Assembly: GCA_032358255.1 (NCBI GenBank) | Contig: JAULBX010027495.1 | Coordinates: 152,349 to 216,348, forward strand | Direction: 5' to 3' | DNA: 64,000 nucleotides | From: Heterotrichella gracilis | Taxonomy: Eukaryota > Sar > Xanthophyceae > Tribonematales > Xanthonemataceae | Shown here: positions 38,701 to 50,088 of the stretch, piece after piece | Numbering within the stretch: the stretch's first letter is position 1 | How the letters are laid out: each line of letters begins with the position of its first letter | Notes under the pieces: model-generated | Databases searched by the model: none | Told to the model about the DNA's origin: nothing | What the model saw: only the letters and a program-made list of their open reading frames with translations | Made by a program: the position numbers and the translations under genes

Positions 38701-41700
38701 TCACAGCGCCAGGCAGCTCGTCTGGAAAATTAGGGTTGTGCTCAGGATTTTGGATAAGGGTTTTGCTTAGGGGTTTCCCCAGCTCACCCATTAACACCAC
38801 GCATTGACTGCGCCATGTTGAGCAGCGCCAGGCAGCTCATCTGGAGCTTTAGGGTCCTGCTTAGGGTTTTGAATTAGGTTTTCTCCGCTCACCCATGAAC
38901 ACCACGCATGACTGCGCCATGTTGAGCAGCGCCAGGCAGCTCATCTGTAGGAACTCCTGGCCCTGGTACTGGTCAACAGCGCCGCCGTAGCAGTCCAGCT
39001 CAAACCCTACACAAGGGTTCCCAAAAAAGAAAAGTTTGAGTTCAGAAATTTAAATGCAGAAAGGGAGGGAATGAAGAAAAGGAAGGCAATGCGCACAGGC
39101 GGAGTTAGGGCCCACACAAATACAGCGGTTTGGGTGTAGGATCATTGCTCGTTGCACTTTCAGGACAATGCAGGACAATTGCGGGGCATGCATTGATTTG
39201 CACATGAATTGTCATTGGCATCATTGATATTGGCATGCATTGTTATCAACATGCATGCTCACCCTCGTTGCAGAAGAACTTGACTGTCTCGTAGTTGAGC
39301 AGCATGTCCGTCGCCTTTGCCTCCCGCTCATTGTCCAGCTTGTTCATGCGCTTGCGCACCTTGCCCCGCCACTCGGTGACTATGACTGTGAGGGGGATGT
39401 AGGAGGCAACGGTGACAAGCACGATGCCAGCCACCCAGGGCTGCAAACACGGGGGGTTTGGGGGGCTTGAGGGTGGGTGATGAAAGTGGTGTGAGTGGAA
39501 ATGACTATGGCGGTCATGGGGATGTAGGAGGCAAGGGTCGAAGGTGATGTGAGCCATTGTGTCATTTCAAAAGGTTTCACATGACGTGATGCTCATTTTG
39601 TGGGGATTTAATTATAGCAACCCGTGATTTGTCGGATTTTTGCAAGGGTTTATGTTTCTGCCAGGTTTGCCCTCACCTGTAGGTTGAGGGCCAGGTACAC
39701 ACATGCCACTATGATGTCGGCCATCTGCGGAATGACGTTGAACAGCAGCACCGCCATGATGTCCTGGATGCTGCTGGTGCCTCGGTCGAGGATGCGCATG
39801 ATCTGTGGAACGGGGAGGGAATGTAGGATTTAGGAGAACCCTTAGCAAGGGTGTGAGAGTGAACAGCAGCACAGCCATGATGTCCTGGATGCTGCTGGTG
39901 CCACGGTCAAGGATGCGCATGATCTGAGAAACGGGGAGGGATATGAGAATTTAGGAGAAGTCTAGCAAGGGTATGAGAGTGAACAGCAGCACTGCGATAT
40001 TGTCCTGGATGCTGCTGGTGCCACGGTCAAGGATGCGCATGATCTGAGAAACGGGGATGGATATGATAGGATTTAGGGGAACCCCTAGGCAAGGTGGAAA
40101 GCGGCATAATTGGCAAAAACACACACACCAAAATCAGGGCAAACCACCAACCAAAAAAACCTGCAAACCCCAGTCCAGGGTCCCATTCCCCACCTGCCCC
40201 GTCTTCCGCTGCAGGTGGAACGCGTGGTCCAGGTGCAGCAGGTGGCTGAACACATCCAGGGACACGCGCTTGTAGGCGCGCTGCGTCAGCGGCACCCATG
40301 CCAGCTGGCGCAGGTTAGACAGGAGGCCCACGGAGGAGCCGCCGGCACCGCCTACAAGGAGGGCGAGTTCGGTAAGTTTTCTGCCAAGGCCTGCAACTTA
40401 CTGTTCTGGTGGATTGTATGTAGCCAACAAAGTCCAGCAACTTTTCCGTGAAGGCCGCAACATACTGTCCTTGGCTAAAGTGTGGCTAAAGGGTGGCTGC
40501 ATTGTAGCCAAGTCCGGTAAGTTTTGCAAGAAGGCCCACAAAGTACTGTCCTTGGCTAACAAGTGGCTAAAACCGTTAGCCAGGTAATTATACATTACAG
40601 GGGATATGGTGTTACCAGAGAGCAAACAGATATGCATATTTCCTGTTACTTGTTAGAATTCAAGATCGAGATAGGGTTGAGCTGCACCCTATGTCAGGGT
40701 TTCCTCCTTGGGCGCGTCCTCCTAAGGACATGCAAGGGTTTCCATCATGGCTTTTCTCCTGGAAAGGAACCCATCATCCACACCCACCCACCTTGCAGGA
40801 AATAGGCCCCCAGGTACATGGCGATCCACGGCCAAAACACCTGCCAGAATGAAAACTCCTCATCCCCCTCCGCTCCCCCCTCCCCCTCCCCACCCCACCC
40901 CAGCAGGTGTGTGGTGACGTAGGACAGTTGGTCCACCAGGCGCTTGTACAGCAGAGGCACCGCAAGGTTGACACAGCGCTCCAGAGCCACCTGTGCAGGA
41001 AACACATGCAAGGTTCTTTTCAACATGGCACTCCATCAGGGGCACCTATGCATCTCAGAACAGTGCCAAAAAGCTTATACGATACCCCTTTTCTGTTGCT
41101 TACAACATGGTACTGCATAAGGATCTGAGGCAAGACGTAAGCTGAGGTATACCCTCATTCTTGAATAAGCATCTGAGGCAAGAAGTAGGCTGATGTACTC
41201 CATTGTTGGACAAGGATCTCATGTACGATCTGGGCTGAAGTACTCACCAGCATGAAGCACAGCATGAGGCGCGCTTGCAGGGGCCCGCTGTCTGGCCACA
41301 CGTACTGGAGGCAGCCGTGGAGCAGGCGGGCGCGGGCGGTGGCCTGTGGTGGGATTGCATGGATTGTATTAAATTGGATTGACTTGGATCAGCTGATGTT
41401 AGATTGGATTGGATTGGATCGGATGAGGTGGAGAAATGAAGGCACAGTACATGGTAGGGAAGTTATGATTGCGCATACAATGGGTTGAGGGAGGCAGGGG
41501 ATCTAGGGAAAATGCACTGGCGACCTTTCCCTCCCCACTGCTTACCTGTTCTTCCTCGTCCTCCCTGCCACTGTCCACATGCCCAATGCCATTGGCCATC
41601 AGCGGCTCATAGCCATCCCCACTGACAGTTTGGCGGGCCGCTAAGACAGCGGTGACCAATGAAAGCGCCACCAGACCCGCCTCCAACCACGCCATCACAA

Positions 41701-43046
41701 ACCTGCATCGGATTACCCCGGACTTCAAAGTGGGAATGTTGCACGGCATCAGGGTTTAGGGTTTGCAGGGCACGTAGTGAGATCGCCCCGATTGCCATGG
41801 TTATTCAATTAAATGAATGCATATGATATAGGTATTGATGCCCCACGAGACCCTATGCGAAGGATACTGCCGTCGCACCTACAGCGCTCACACATGTGTC
41901 CATTGTGCTGTGTACCCAGTCCCCGTACTGCCACACAAGGTAAGCAATGCCACGATAATACCTGCTAGGCCCTACTTGTGACCCCTGCTGGCTGCATTGC
42001 TGGGATGCATGCATTCCACAAGACTGACCTGTAGCGCTCAGGCGCGTGCACCTCATGCTGTGCACGCTGTGCCCCAAACTGGCCCCAGACCACCACCAGG
42101 CGCCACGTGGACAGCGCTGTGCTGGCTGCCAGCAGGGATGCCGCGGTGGGCAGGCGCCAGGTTTCGCGTTGTAGGACCAGGACCTAGCGGGGAGGGGCAA
42201 AGCCACGCGTTAGGGTTTAGGGTTTTTAGAGGCTCGGTGTGTTGCAGGGTGGGTTGCCAAAGGTAGCAAGTCTACGGCGACGAGGCATTAGGTAGCCTGT
42301 GGGTAGGGATGGTGGGTGGGCAAGGCAAGAAGGTGCGGGGGACAGACAGAGGGGTGGGTGTGATCTGCATTGGGTGCACTGGCAGCGTGTGCAAGGGGTG
42401 AGTGGGGTGTAAGCCTGCACACAGAAACACCACCCTGAACCCTATAATGACCTTAAAAGCAGCGGCATGCTTAGCCAGGAGTGGTGTCGTGCCGTGGGTG
42501 GGCGCAGGCTGGGCTAGCGTATGGGCAATATGCATGCATATGCGCTAAACCACACCTTTGATGTCCACTTACAGACTCAACTTTATGCCCATGTGGTATA
42601 TCCACGAGATGCACCGTCACGTTGAGAGCAAGCAATGTGCAATGTGCGCAGCCAGGCAACACTGTTCAGTGTATGTATACTTACGAATTACCCCGAGCAA
42701 GGTTAGTTTCGAGACAGAGTTTGACCCATACACGTACCAATACAAACCCCAAAAACGCCACAGATAGCCCTTGGAATGCGACTTCATATCCGTTGCCCGG
42801 CGTGGCGAAGGCAGTGGCGTCTAATACCAGGCCCAACGCATGGGCTGCCGCTGCAATGCCCACAGCCCAAACAGCCAGGGTCTGTGGTAGCGAAGGGCCG
42901 TGCTTCCCACGCAGGCTTCGGCGCCAAAACACCGAAGTGATCGCTGCCCCAAGGGCGGCAGCTGTGAGCAGCGACACGCAGGAGAATGTGACAGTGTCGG
43001 TGCTTTGGCTGCCGCTTGCCCATGCCTCCCCAGGCTCGAGCTCCAT
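35799..43046 (-). CDS. HMT1/ABCB6-type half ABC transporter with TMD0
   Basis: Fifteen exons: 43046-42738, 42183-42029, 41702-41546, 41343-41248, 40990-40792, 40351-40194, 39802-39677, 39440-39263, 39006-38893, 38521-38282, 37874-37794, 37456-37197, 36957-36802, 36432-36229 and 35987-35799, giving 873 residues. Exons 1-3 encode an extra hydrophobic N-terminal region (TMD0), as in the HMT1/ABCB6 group. Exons 4-10 form the ABC transmembrane domain, with [38 protein letters not shown] and ETVKFFCNE typical of the ATM/HMT branch. The nucleotide-binding domain has Walker [10 protein letters not shown] (residues 613-621), signature LSGGEKQR (718), Walker B ILVLDE (738-743) and the H-loop AHRLST (His774). 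The last exon is an acidic tail. Relatives export glutathione, phytochelatin or porphyrin conjugates into the vacuole or across organelle membranes. The donor of exon 1 (42737) was chosen over two others to keep frame. Confidence 0.87.
36550..36735 (-). repeat. Two copies of ABC exon 13 end (Walker B)
   Basis: The exon end encoding GILVLDE plus its donor (36840-36802) is repeated at about 36725-36681 (DILVLDE intact, GTGAG donor) and 36602-36555 (decayed to NPLLEK). Period is about 120 bp. Confidence 0.85.
38065..38155 (-). repeat. Copy of ABC exon 10 end
   Basis: CACCTTCCGTCAGCACCAGC, then CCCGGCTTATCCAGC and CAGCAGC, repeats the plus-strand image of the exon end and donor at 38277-38350, with a deletion inside. 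Confidence 0.8.
38690..38850 (-). repeat. Two copies of ABC exon 9 end
   Basis: CACCCATTAACACCACGCAT, then TGACTGCGCCATGTTGAGCA and GCGCCAGGCAGCTCATCTG, at 38786-38840, and a more decayed AGCGCCAGGCAGCTCGTCTG at 38705-38725, repeat the end of the exon at 38893-38946. Confidence 0.85.
39845..40055 (-). repeat. Two further copies of ABC exon 7 start
   Basis: The segment encoding [20 protein letters not shown] (39802 leftward) is repeated at about 39923-39858 and 40043-39978, period 120 bp. Both keep the acceptor-side AG and an open frame of about 20 codons. The copies are very similar to each other, so they are recent. Confidence 0.88.
40365..40580. repeat. Three-copy tandem repeat in ABC intron 5
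   Basis: GTAAGTTTTCTGCCAAGGCC, then TGCAACTTACTGT at 40371, with related segments at about 40436 and 40516 (GGTAAGTTTTGCAAGAAGGC), each followed by ACTGTCCTTGGCTAA-like sequence. It contains GTAAGT, so it could offer cryptic donors on the plus strand only. Confidence 0.6.
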
Positions 43047-43633
43047 CTATCGGGGTTTCGGTCCTAGCCAGCCCACTGCTCCGTAGAACGAAACAACATC
43101 ACGTTGTGATACTCGGGTATGAAGGCGGTTGCCAGCTCCGACTCAGTGGGTAAAAAAGTCTTCGGCAACGGCGTCTTATTTCCGGCATGCCTCGAGTGCC
43201 CGCAAACACGGGGAGTTTGGCAGTCTGGCTTCCACCATATCCACTTCAGCCTTTTGGTTGTTCCTTTACAAGGTCGTAAACCGACGTCAGCTGGCGAACT
43301 TGTTTTGACAGCTGCAATGAACGAAAGTCGGCCTTCCGCGGTCTTGGGGCATGCATGCATGCAGAAACTAGGTCTCCATGGATGGTTTGCACCGTACTGA
43401 ACGGAGTCCTGGCCCTTAAGTAACTTTGTACCGTCGCTGGCTCGTTGCCCAGATCTGTAGCGCAAGGGTTCGTCTATATTGGTTACAGCCGGAGCCACCG
43501 ACAACACCGCAAATATGGTTTCCCACCGACAGGTACGTTTCCCACGCACTGCTACCAATAACATAAGCGTTGCTGGTATAGAAGTATCGGTGATACTTGC
43601 TGTGAGAGCTATATTATCGACGACCTGAGGCAC
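43047..43633. promoter_or_regulatory. Divergent spacer, ABC transporter and unrecognised gene
   Basis: Head-to-head spacer of about 0.6 kb. ATGCATGCATGCA lies at 43351-43363. A second palindrome (CATATGCATGCATATG) lies at 43667-43682, inside the proposed first exon of the plus-strand gene. A 189-codon minus-strand frame here was rejected. Confidence 0.4.
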
Positions 43634-46600
43634 ATGCTTTGTACTTCCTTATGTCCCTGCTATGTGCATATGCATGCATATGCACCGGGTGCGCCACCCT
43701 CCCCTCCCCTGCCTGCCTTGTTGTTGTGTGGTGAAAGCTTTTCAGTGGCTCAAAGAAACCTTCTTCACAACAAGCTCGTTGGGCATCGCGGACTACCTGT
43801 ATGCCCCCACACACCCGTGTTCATGCTCCACGCCTAGTTGTAGACGACCAAAACCCTTTCATACCCCATACCCCATACCCCAATTGTTTAGGTGCGGGTT
43901 GTGCCTGCTTCCAGTCAGGTGTTGTATACCTCCCCTGAATGTTTACACTGGTGGTCCACCCCCCTTGCTGCAGAAACTGAAGATGCTGCACGACGAAGCA
44001 GTGGTGCGCTTCGACAAGGTGGGGATCCCTGAACCCTTAACGCTAAACCCTGAAATGCATGCCACCGCGCCGGGTGCATTAGCATCGCATGGATGGTGAT
44101 TGAGCGGTCCCATGTATAAAACACAATCACATCCACATGGGCATGTCCCCGCCTCGAGTTCCTTAGCACGCACGATTGCGCAGCCAGTCCCATGCAAACC
44201 CCATGCCGAGCCGGATGCCATGGCACGCATGATTGTGTGATAACCCTGCCCCGAGTGCATCGCCACCCAAGGCGTGATAATATTTCATGCATTCAATTAA
44301 ATGTAAATTAATAGTCACCAGCAAAACATGCCGCCTGTGCCAACTCCATGCCATGCATGGGCCATGGTCTGCAACAGCTGTAACCCTTCCATTTTTTGTT
44401 GCTGAATCGTCAGGTGCATTGTACGCAATTCCGAATGGCATGTAATCCACTGGGTGCCCAAAATTGCATCTTTTGGCAAATTAACATAATAATGATGAAA
44501 CGCCCGCTGCCCAAGAAGAGAGTAATGGTCATGTGCAAAATTCGACATCCATGTGATTTGGCGCCCCTTGCCTCCCTCCTCATTACCTTGCAACATGGCC
44601 TGTGCCCCCCCTTCAGATCCTGGATGTGTTCAACGCGGTGGAGCGCCTGCACCCCTTTGGCGCTGACGACTTGCGCAAGGCCATCAAAATGGAGAAGGGG
44701 AGGTTTGCCATACGAATCGCAAGGGGCAAGCTACTGGTGCCGCACAAGGTGAGTACTATTCCTTGCATATGGGGGGAAGGGAGGGAATTCAAATTGAGAA
44801 AAGCATGTATTATTACAGTGGAATGGAGATTTTGCCTTCGGGGTTGCAAGGGGCAAGCTTGTACAACGCCACAGCACAAGGTGGTGCCCTGCCATGCAAT
44901 CCCCGAGCCCCACACCACCCCCATTGCTCCCATCCACCCGCCAACAACCCCCCCACCCCCCACCCACCCCTTGCAGGTGGATGTGGCTGAGCTGCTGACC
45001 CGCCTGCCGCTGCACCTACTCGCATGCCTGTTGGGACACCACCCACAGACGGGACCAGGGGGGGAAACGGTGAGGTGGCGAGGGGGGTGGGAGGGGAGGA
45101 TTGCAGGACGGTTTTCAACACAACCAGGTGGAATTTAAAGTCCCTCGCTGGGAGGACCATGTCTGCAAAATTTCCATGTGCATGCTTATTCACACCACAT
45201 GCCCATCCAGGCACACCACATGCCACATATGTACCACCACCACACGCGCACTTCTGCAAAGCCCCTTCAGATCACCTGCCAATTCTTAATCAGACCAGAC
45301 CATTCTTCCAACAGGAGTTGACCAACAACCCCCTCCCCTGCCGATCCCCACTGATCCACCTGTCCCGGGGACTGCACCTGACAGCTGACCTGAGCACATG
45401 GGTGCGCTGGGGGGCGCATGCGCAAATATGGGGGGAGCCAGGGGGACAGGTAAACCTCTAAAACCCTGCAAACCCTGAATCCTTATAACCCACGCACAGA
45501 TCTGGGGGGCACATGCGCACATATGGGGGGAGCTGGGAAGGGCAGAAGAATTCAAAACCCCAAACACCTGTGAAGCTTGGTAACCCATTCTGTACTTATA
45601 AAACAGAAAAATAAATCACAAATACTGGTATTTGCCTTTTGAGCCCGCATCAATGATGAGGGTTCAAGTTCACAGCACTTCGCTGTACCCTAACTCAAGG
45701 TTTTCCACCCTCACAGGCTGAGGCCACCTTCCTCACCCAGCTTATTGAGCTAGTCACCATGACCCTGCTATCAGTCTTGGGGCCAATGGCACAGCCCTCC
45801 CTGGCTGCCGCATCCACCCCCCCCCACCCCACCACCTCCACCACCGCCGCCCCACCACATGGGTCGGGACACATCGCTGCCTCGCACGTGGTGTCGGGGG
45901 CACCAGGGGGGGCGCTGCCTGCGGACTGGTATCACGGGGGGGACGTGGCGATGGATGTGGCTGCGCTGGTGCCGGCTGCGCTGCACGCCCTGCAAGAGGG
46001 GCTGCTGGGGGGGGAGGAGGCGGAGGAGGGAGGTGCGGGGGTTGGTGTGTGGGCACAGGTTCCAGCTTTAAATACTATAGCCAGGTTAGAACCGCCAGTA
46101 TGCCACACCCCATTGCAAGGGGCAAAACGTTTCCAACCACCTTTTCCATGGCAGGTTATGGCCATGCATTCGGGTTGCTTGTAATGGGGTAAGCCCATTT
46201 CAACCCCTGTTCATTCCTTGAACATTCCCACCTTGTCTACCCTCCTGTGGACAGAAGAACAGAACAACCTCTGCAGTGGGCATTAATACCCTTTTCCACT
46301 TTTGCTGCAGCGGGGCCTGATTACACGCCCTTCTCCCCCCCCATCCTGCGCCACCCCTTCGCCCCACACCTCCTGGACGCCCTCTTTGACGCACCCCGCC
46401 ACCTGTACCAAATGACACTGGCGGCCATGATGGCGCCCTCCCCTGCCCCGAGTGACAAGCCCCCCCTGGCGGTGCATTTGTCCTACTCTGCGGGGGTGTC
46501 GTTAGACCCCCTGGCCCGCCTCTGCGCCGACCCAGTCTTCTACAATGGGTAAGGGTTTAAAGGTTTCTAGGGTAAGGGTAAGGGTTTTATGTTCTTGAGG

Positions 46601-49600
46601 CAAGGGTATTATTGGATCCCTGTTTAAAGTTTCTGCGCTGATAAGTCTTCTACAAGGGACAAGGGTTTTTAGCAGAGGCAAGGGGTCTCTAGTCCAACAG
46701 CTTGACCAAATTCCCAACATTCACAAAGCCGCAAGTCGTGTCCAGCTAATTCTCCTTACGTCCCCAATTCCTCCCCAGTTTGCTCCTCCACGATCGATCC
46801 GGATCAGCCCCCTTGCGCCTCATCCTGTCGGGGCTGCAGCTGCACTCCGCCCCCTTCGCCCCCCCTCCATTCAACCCCCTGAACGAGGACGCAGCAGCAG
46901 ACATGGAGGTGGATGGCAAGCAAGGTGAGGGGGGAGGATGGGGGATTGGATGGGGAGGGAAAGTGGCCGCTGGTTTGGAGTAATCAGATTTAGATCATTG
47001 TGTCACCAGCAACTGATTGTTTGGTGTCGGTATGTCAAATATCAGTGTCATCTCTACAGTCGAGCCTTGGATGCATGGTGGTTCTGTCCTAAACCCTTAA
47101 TTTTTAGCTCTTAACCCGTTAGGCAACCACCATTGCACTGCATGGTTAGCCTTGCCGCATATCCAAGTCCCTCCCGTACCTCACCCCGCTTTCCCCCAGC
47201 CCCGTCCTCCCCCTGCCCCTATAGGCACCCCACCCCCCACAACCTCCGGCGGCGCCCTTTTCACCCCGGTCGCCTCCCCTTCCTCCCACTGCACTTCACC
47301 CCTTGGAGGGGCAGCAGAACTGCTGGCAGCCCGAAGCTGTGCCCTATTGTGTACCCTATGTGAGCATGAGGCACCCGACTTCCTGGATAGCGCTGTGGTG
47401 GAGGATGGCACTCGAGAGGTGGCGGGGAGGGTAGCGGACCAGGTGTTTGCGCACCTGGGCCTGGTGCTGCAACGGTAGGGTTTGGGGTTTGGAGCTAGCT
47501 GTAACGCTAGACTAGCTATGCTAATGCTAGTCTAGCTATGGTCATGGCCTGCCGTTAAAAAGTTGAGGCGAAGGTAATGATGTGGGTTGGCGCGGCATAA
47601 ACAGTGGGTGTCAGCAAAGGATCAAGGTAAACGTTGAGTGGCTCAATTGCAGGCTTGTTGGAACGTCGGATTTGGCAAGGAAGCTGCTCTTTGCTTGAAC
47701 AGGACCGATTGAGCTCCCAACTTGATCATCACCCACTATCCATCCCTATTCCACCCGCATTCTCCATGCACACCCTCCCCACAATCCGGCCCCCCTCTCC
47801 ACCTCTCTGTGCGCCTGCGAGGGCCAGCTGGGGGTCAAATTTTGGACACTATCACTGCCCCCACCATGGGGCATACAAACATCAATTTCCCCCCCTTGCA
47901 GGCCCTCCCTTTCCACCTCCCCCCTGTGCCCATTCGAGGGCCAGCTGGGGGTTAACCTCATGCGCGCTGCCGAGGTGCTGTGTGACGACTTAAACTTCAG
48001 GATACAGGGCATGCGGCGCCTGGCGGAGCCAGTAGCGGAGGCGCTGGCGGCGGAGGAGGGGGCGTTCAGGTCGCGCTGGTGTGCAGGTGGGTGGTGGTGG
48101 TGGGTGGTGGTCGTGGTGGTGGTGGTGGTAATGATGGTGGTGATGGTGGTGGTGGTGAACTTGCTGGTGAAATGACTCCAAATCAGGGTGAGGGGTATGG
48201 CGGAGCCGCTGGCAGAGGTGCTGGCGGTGAAGGTGGGGGCGTTCAGGGCGTGTGCAGGTGGGTGGTGGTGGTGGTGGTGGTGGTGGTGGTGGTGGTGGTG
48301 TATCCTAAGTAGGGCTTTGCTGGTGCGATGACTCACATGCAGGAATGGGGGGTATGCGGCACTGGCGGGGCAGCAATTGGAAGCAGGTGTGTGTGTGTGT
48401 GTGGACTGTGCTGATGTGCAGATTGGTGGTGGTGCTGGAGTACAAAGCCTGACCCCTTTTCCTCCCCGTTGCAGGTGACGCCGCCGTTGCCACCCACCTT
48501 GCAGACCCAGTGCGGGTTGGTGTGCCCTTCCCTGGCGCAGCCTGTGAACGCCACCATCTGCAGCAGGCAGCCGAGGTGATGACAGCTGGCAGGGGGGGCG
48601 ATGCAAGTGCGGGGAGGGGACCAGGTGCGAGCAAATGGGGGGTAGGAATCAAGTAGGGCGGGAATGCAAGCTCGCAGCACCATGCCTCGAACAAGTTAAT
48701 ATAAGAATAAGATTTATGTTGAGTACCCGCCGCGGCTTGAATAACCCTTGGGCAACACCGCTGGGACAGGGGCAGCATCCCTGCAGCGGAGGCGTGCAGA
48801 GCAAATGCGGACAATCTCCCATTGTGCAAGTTCTTTCCATCCCCACCCCGTTGCCCATCATCTCAGCATGTGCCCATCCCCATCCCCGTTGTTTTCTCAG
48901 GGGGAGCAGCACCAAAGGGCCAGCAGGGGAGGGTGGCACGAGCCCTGGCCCTAGAGGATAGCCTGTTACTGTTCAAGGTCCTGGGCAATTTGCACTTCTA
49001 TCACCTGGACAAATGTCCAGAGGAGTCGCAGGTGGGTGGTGGTGGTGGTGGTCTGCGGTTGTGGTGCCTAAGCCTGGACAGTGCACCCTAACCCTAAACC
49101 TTGGTCAGTGTAGTCCATGCCACCCCTTGTTGCTCAAGGTGCTGGACAACTTGCACTTTTACCACCTGAATAATTGCCCACAGGATGCGCATGTTTGTGG
49201 TGGGGATGGTGGATTTTCTCCAACCAGTGTCAGGCTAATTCAACCCATACCAGGGGAAACACAGCCATGCACTCTTGTACTGCCCGCTGCCAGATGCCAT
49301 TGCCACATCCACTGCATGTGTGGATGTGGGTGGGTGTGTCCCCGACCCATTGGACGCCCCTGACCCTTCCCTCTCCTACCCAATACCCCCACTTGCCACC
49401 CATCCACTTCTGTGCAACCCAATTTCCACCCCAGAACTGGCCCCCCTTTCCCGCAGAACCTGTTCCTGTCACTGCTGCACGACCACCTGCAGCGCTTGGG
49501 CCCAGGCGCGATGGACAGGGCGAGAGCGAACCTGCGGCAGCTGGCGGCGTTCCTGGGGCCGCTGGCACCGCAGGCACGTGGCCGCCACAAACCCTACACT

Positions 49601-50088
49601 CCTGAATCTAAACCCTTGACTTCAATCTGCACCACCTGGTGGTTATTCATGGGCACCACCCGCCGGCGTGCAGCACAAACCCTGAACCGTTTCTTGCACG
49701 CCCCTTGTCCTGCAGGCACGAACCTCAAAACCCTATAACAATACCATTTAAAACCCTTAACCTCGTTAACAGATACATGTATACATGCCCCCTTGGTACC
49801 CACCCTTGCCAACGGCTGCTTTCCACACCTTGTAACTGCCCACTTTCTACCTCTGCCAATTTCCGTTCCCTCACAATGTTATTTCCCCCTTGGTTCCAGG
49901 GCGATAATCCCACAGGCCAGCCTGTGCCTGACCTACTCACTTGGGAGGAGGTGGCACTGGTGGGGGGCCTGCTGGAGGCGCTGGAGGAGGAGGGGAGTGG
50001 GGATGAGGATGAGGGGGTGGGGGGTGGGGAGTTGGTGGTGGGGGTGAAGCAGGAGTGGGGGGTTGGGGAGGACAGCATGGCATTGTAG
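43634..50088 (+). CDS. Unrecognised large helical protein
   Basis: Exons 43634-43798 (start uncertain), 43974-44018, 44617-44748, 44977-45069, 45315-45449, 45717-46032, 46311-46548, 46779-46924, 47225-47474, 47902-48086, 48475-48624, 48901-49031, 49457-49573 and 49900-50088 join without stops to about 763 residues. I do not recognise the family. Leu-rich amphipathic segments (AELLTRLPLHLLACLLG, TFLTQLIELVTMTLLSVLG, LLLFKVLGNLHFYHL, NLFLSLLHDHLQRLG) suggest an all-helical, HEAT-like scaffold. They are broken by Pro/Ala/Gly-rich loops (45810-45900, 46840-46920) and end in a Glu/Gly-rich tail. No signal peptide or membrane segment is convincing. The intron after 49573 seems to use a GC donor (CAG then GCACGT), because that alone keeps frame. 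A different first exon at 43515-43532 (MVSHRQ) is possible but breaks phase. Four exon edges have intron copies. Confidence 0.6.
45490..45540 (+). repeat. Copy of exon 45315-45449 end
   Basis: CTGGGGGGCACATGCGCACA, then TATGGGGGGAGCTGGGA, repeats CTGGGGGGCGCATGCGCAAA, then TATGGGGGGAGCCAGGG, of the parental exon end about 90 bp upstream. Confidence 0.8.
47770..47848 (+). repeat. Copy of exon 47902 start
   Basis: GGCCCCCCTCTCCACCTCTC with TGCGAGGGCCAGCTGGGGGT matches the exon start GGCCCTCCCTTTCCACCTCC with TTCGAGGGCCAGCTGGGGGT. It lies 110 bp upstream of the acceptor. Confidence 0.75.
48087..48302 (+). repeat. GGT microsatellites around a copied exon end
   Basis: Two (GGT)n/(GTG)n tracts at 48087-48165 and 48257-48302 flank a copy (48183-48256) of the exon end, with GGCGGAGCC, GCGCTGGCGG-like and GGGGCGTTCAGG blocks plus TGTGCAGGTGGGTGGTGG. 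The microsatellite start was duplicated together with the donor. Confidence 0.75.
49130..49195 (+). repeat. Copy of exon 48901-49031 end
   Basis: CAAGGTGCTGGACAACTTGC and ACTTTTACCACCTGAATAAT repeat CAAGGTCCTGGGCAATTTGC and ACTTCTATCACCTGGACAAA of the exon. The donor is lost. Confidence 0.8.

Noticed and set aside
42692-42737. Longer first exon of the ABC transporter ending at the GTAAGT near 42684 or the GTAATT near 42691
   Set aside because: Both leave a phase that puts stops or unlike sequence in the next exon. The GTACGT donor at 42737 keeps the TMD0-like reading frame.
43064-43633. 189-codon open frame on the minus strand just upstream of the ABC transporter
   Set aside because: It ends 18 bases before the transporter ATG, lacks family features and spans the expected bidirectional promoter.
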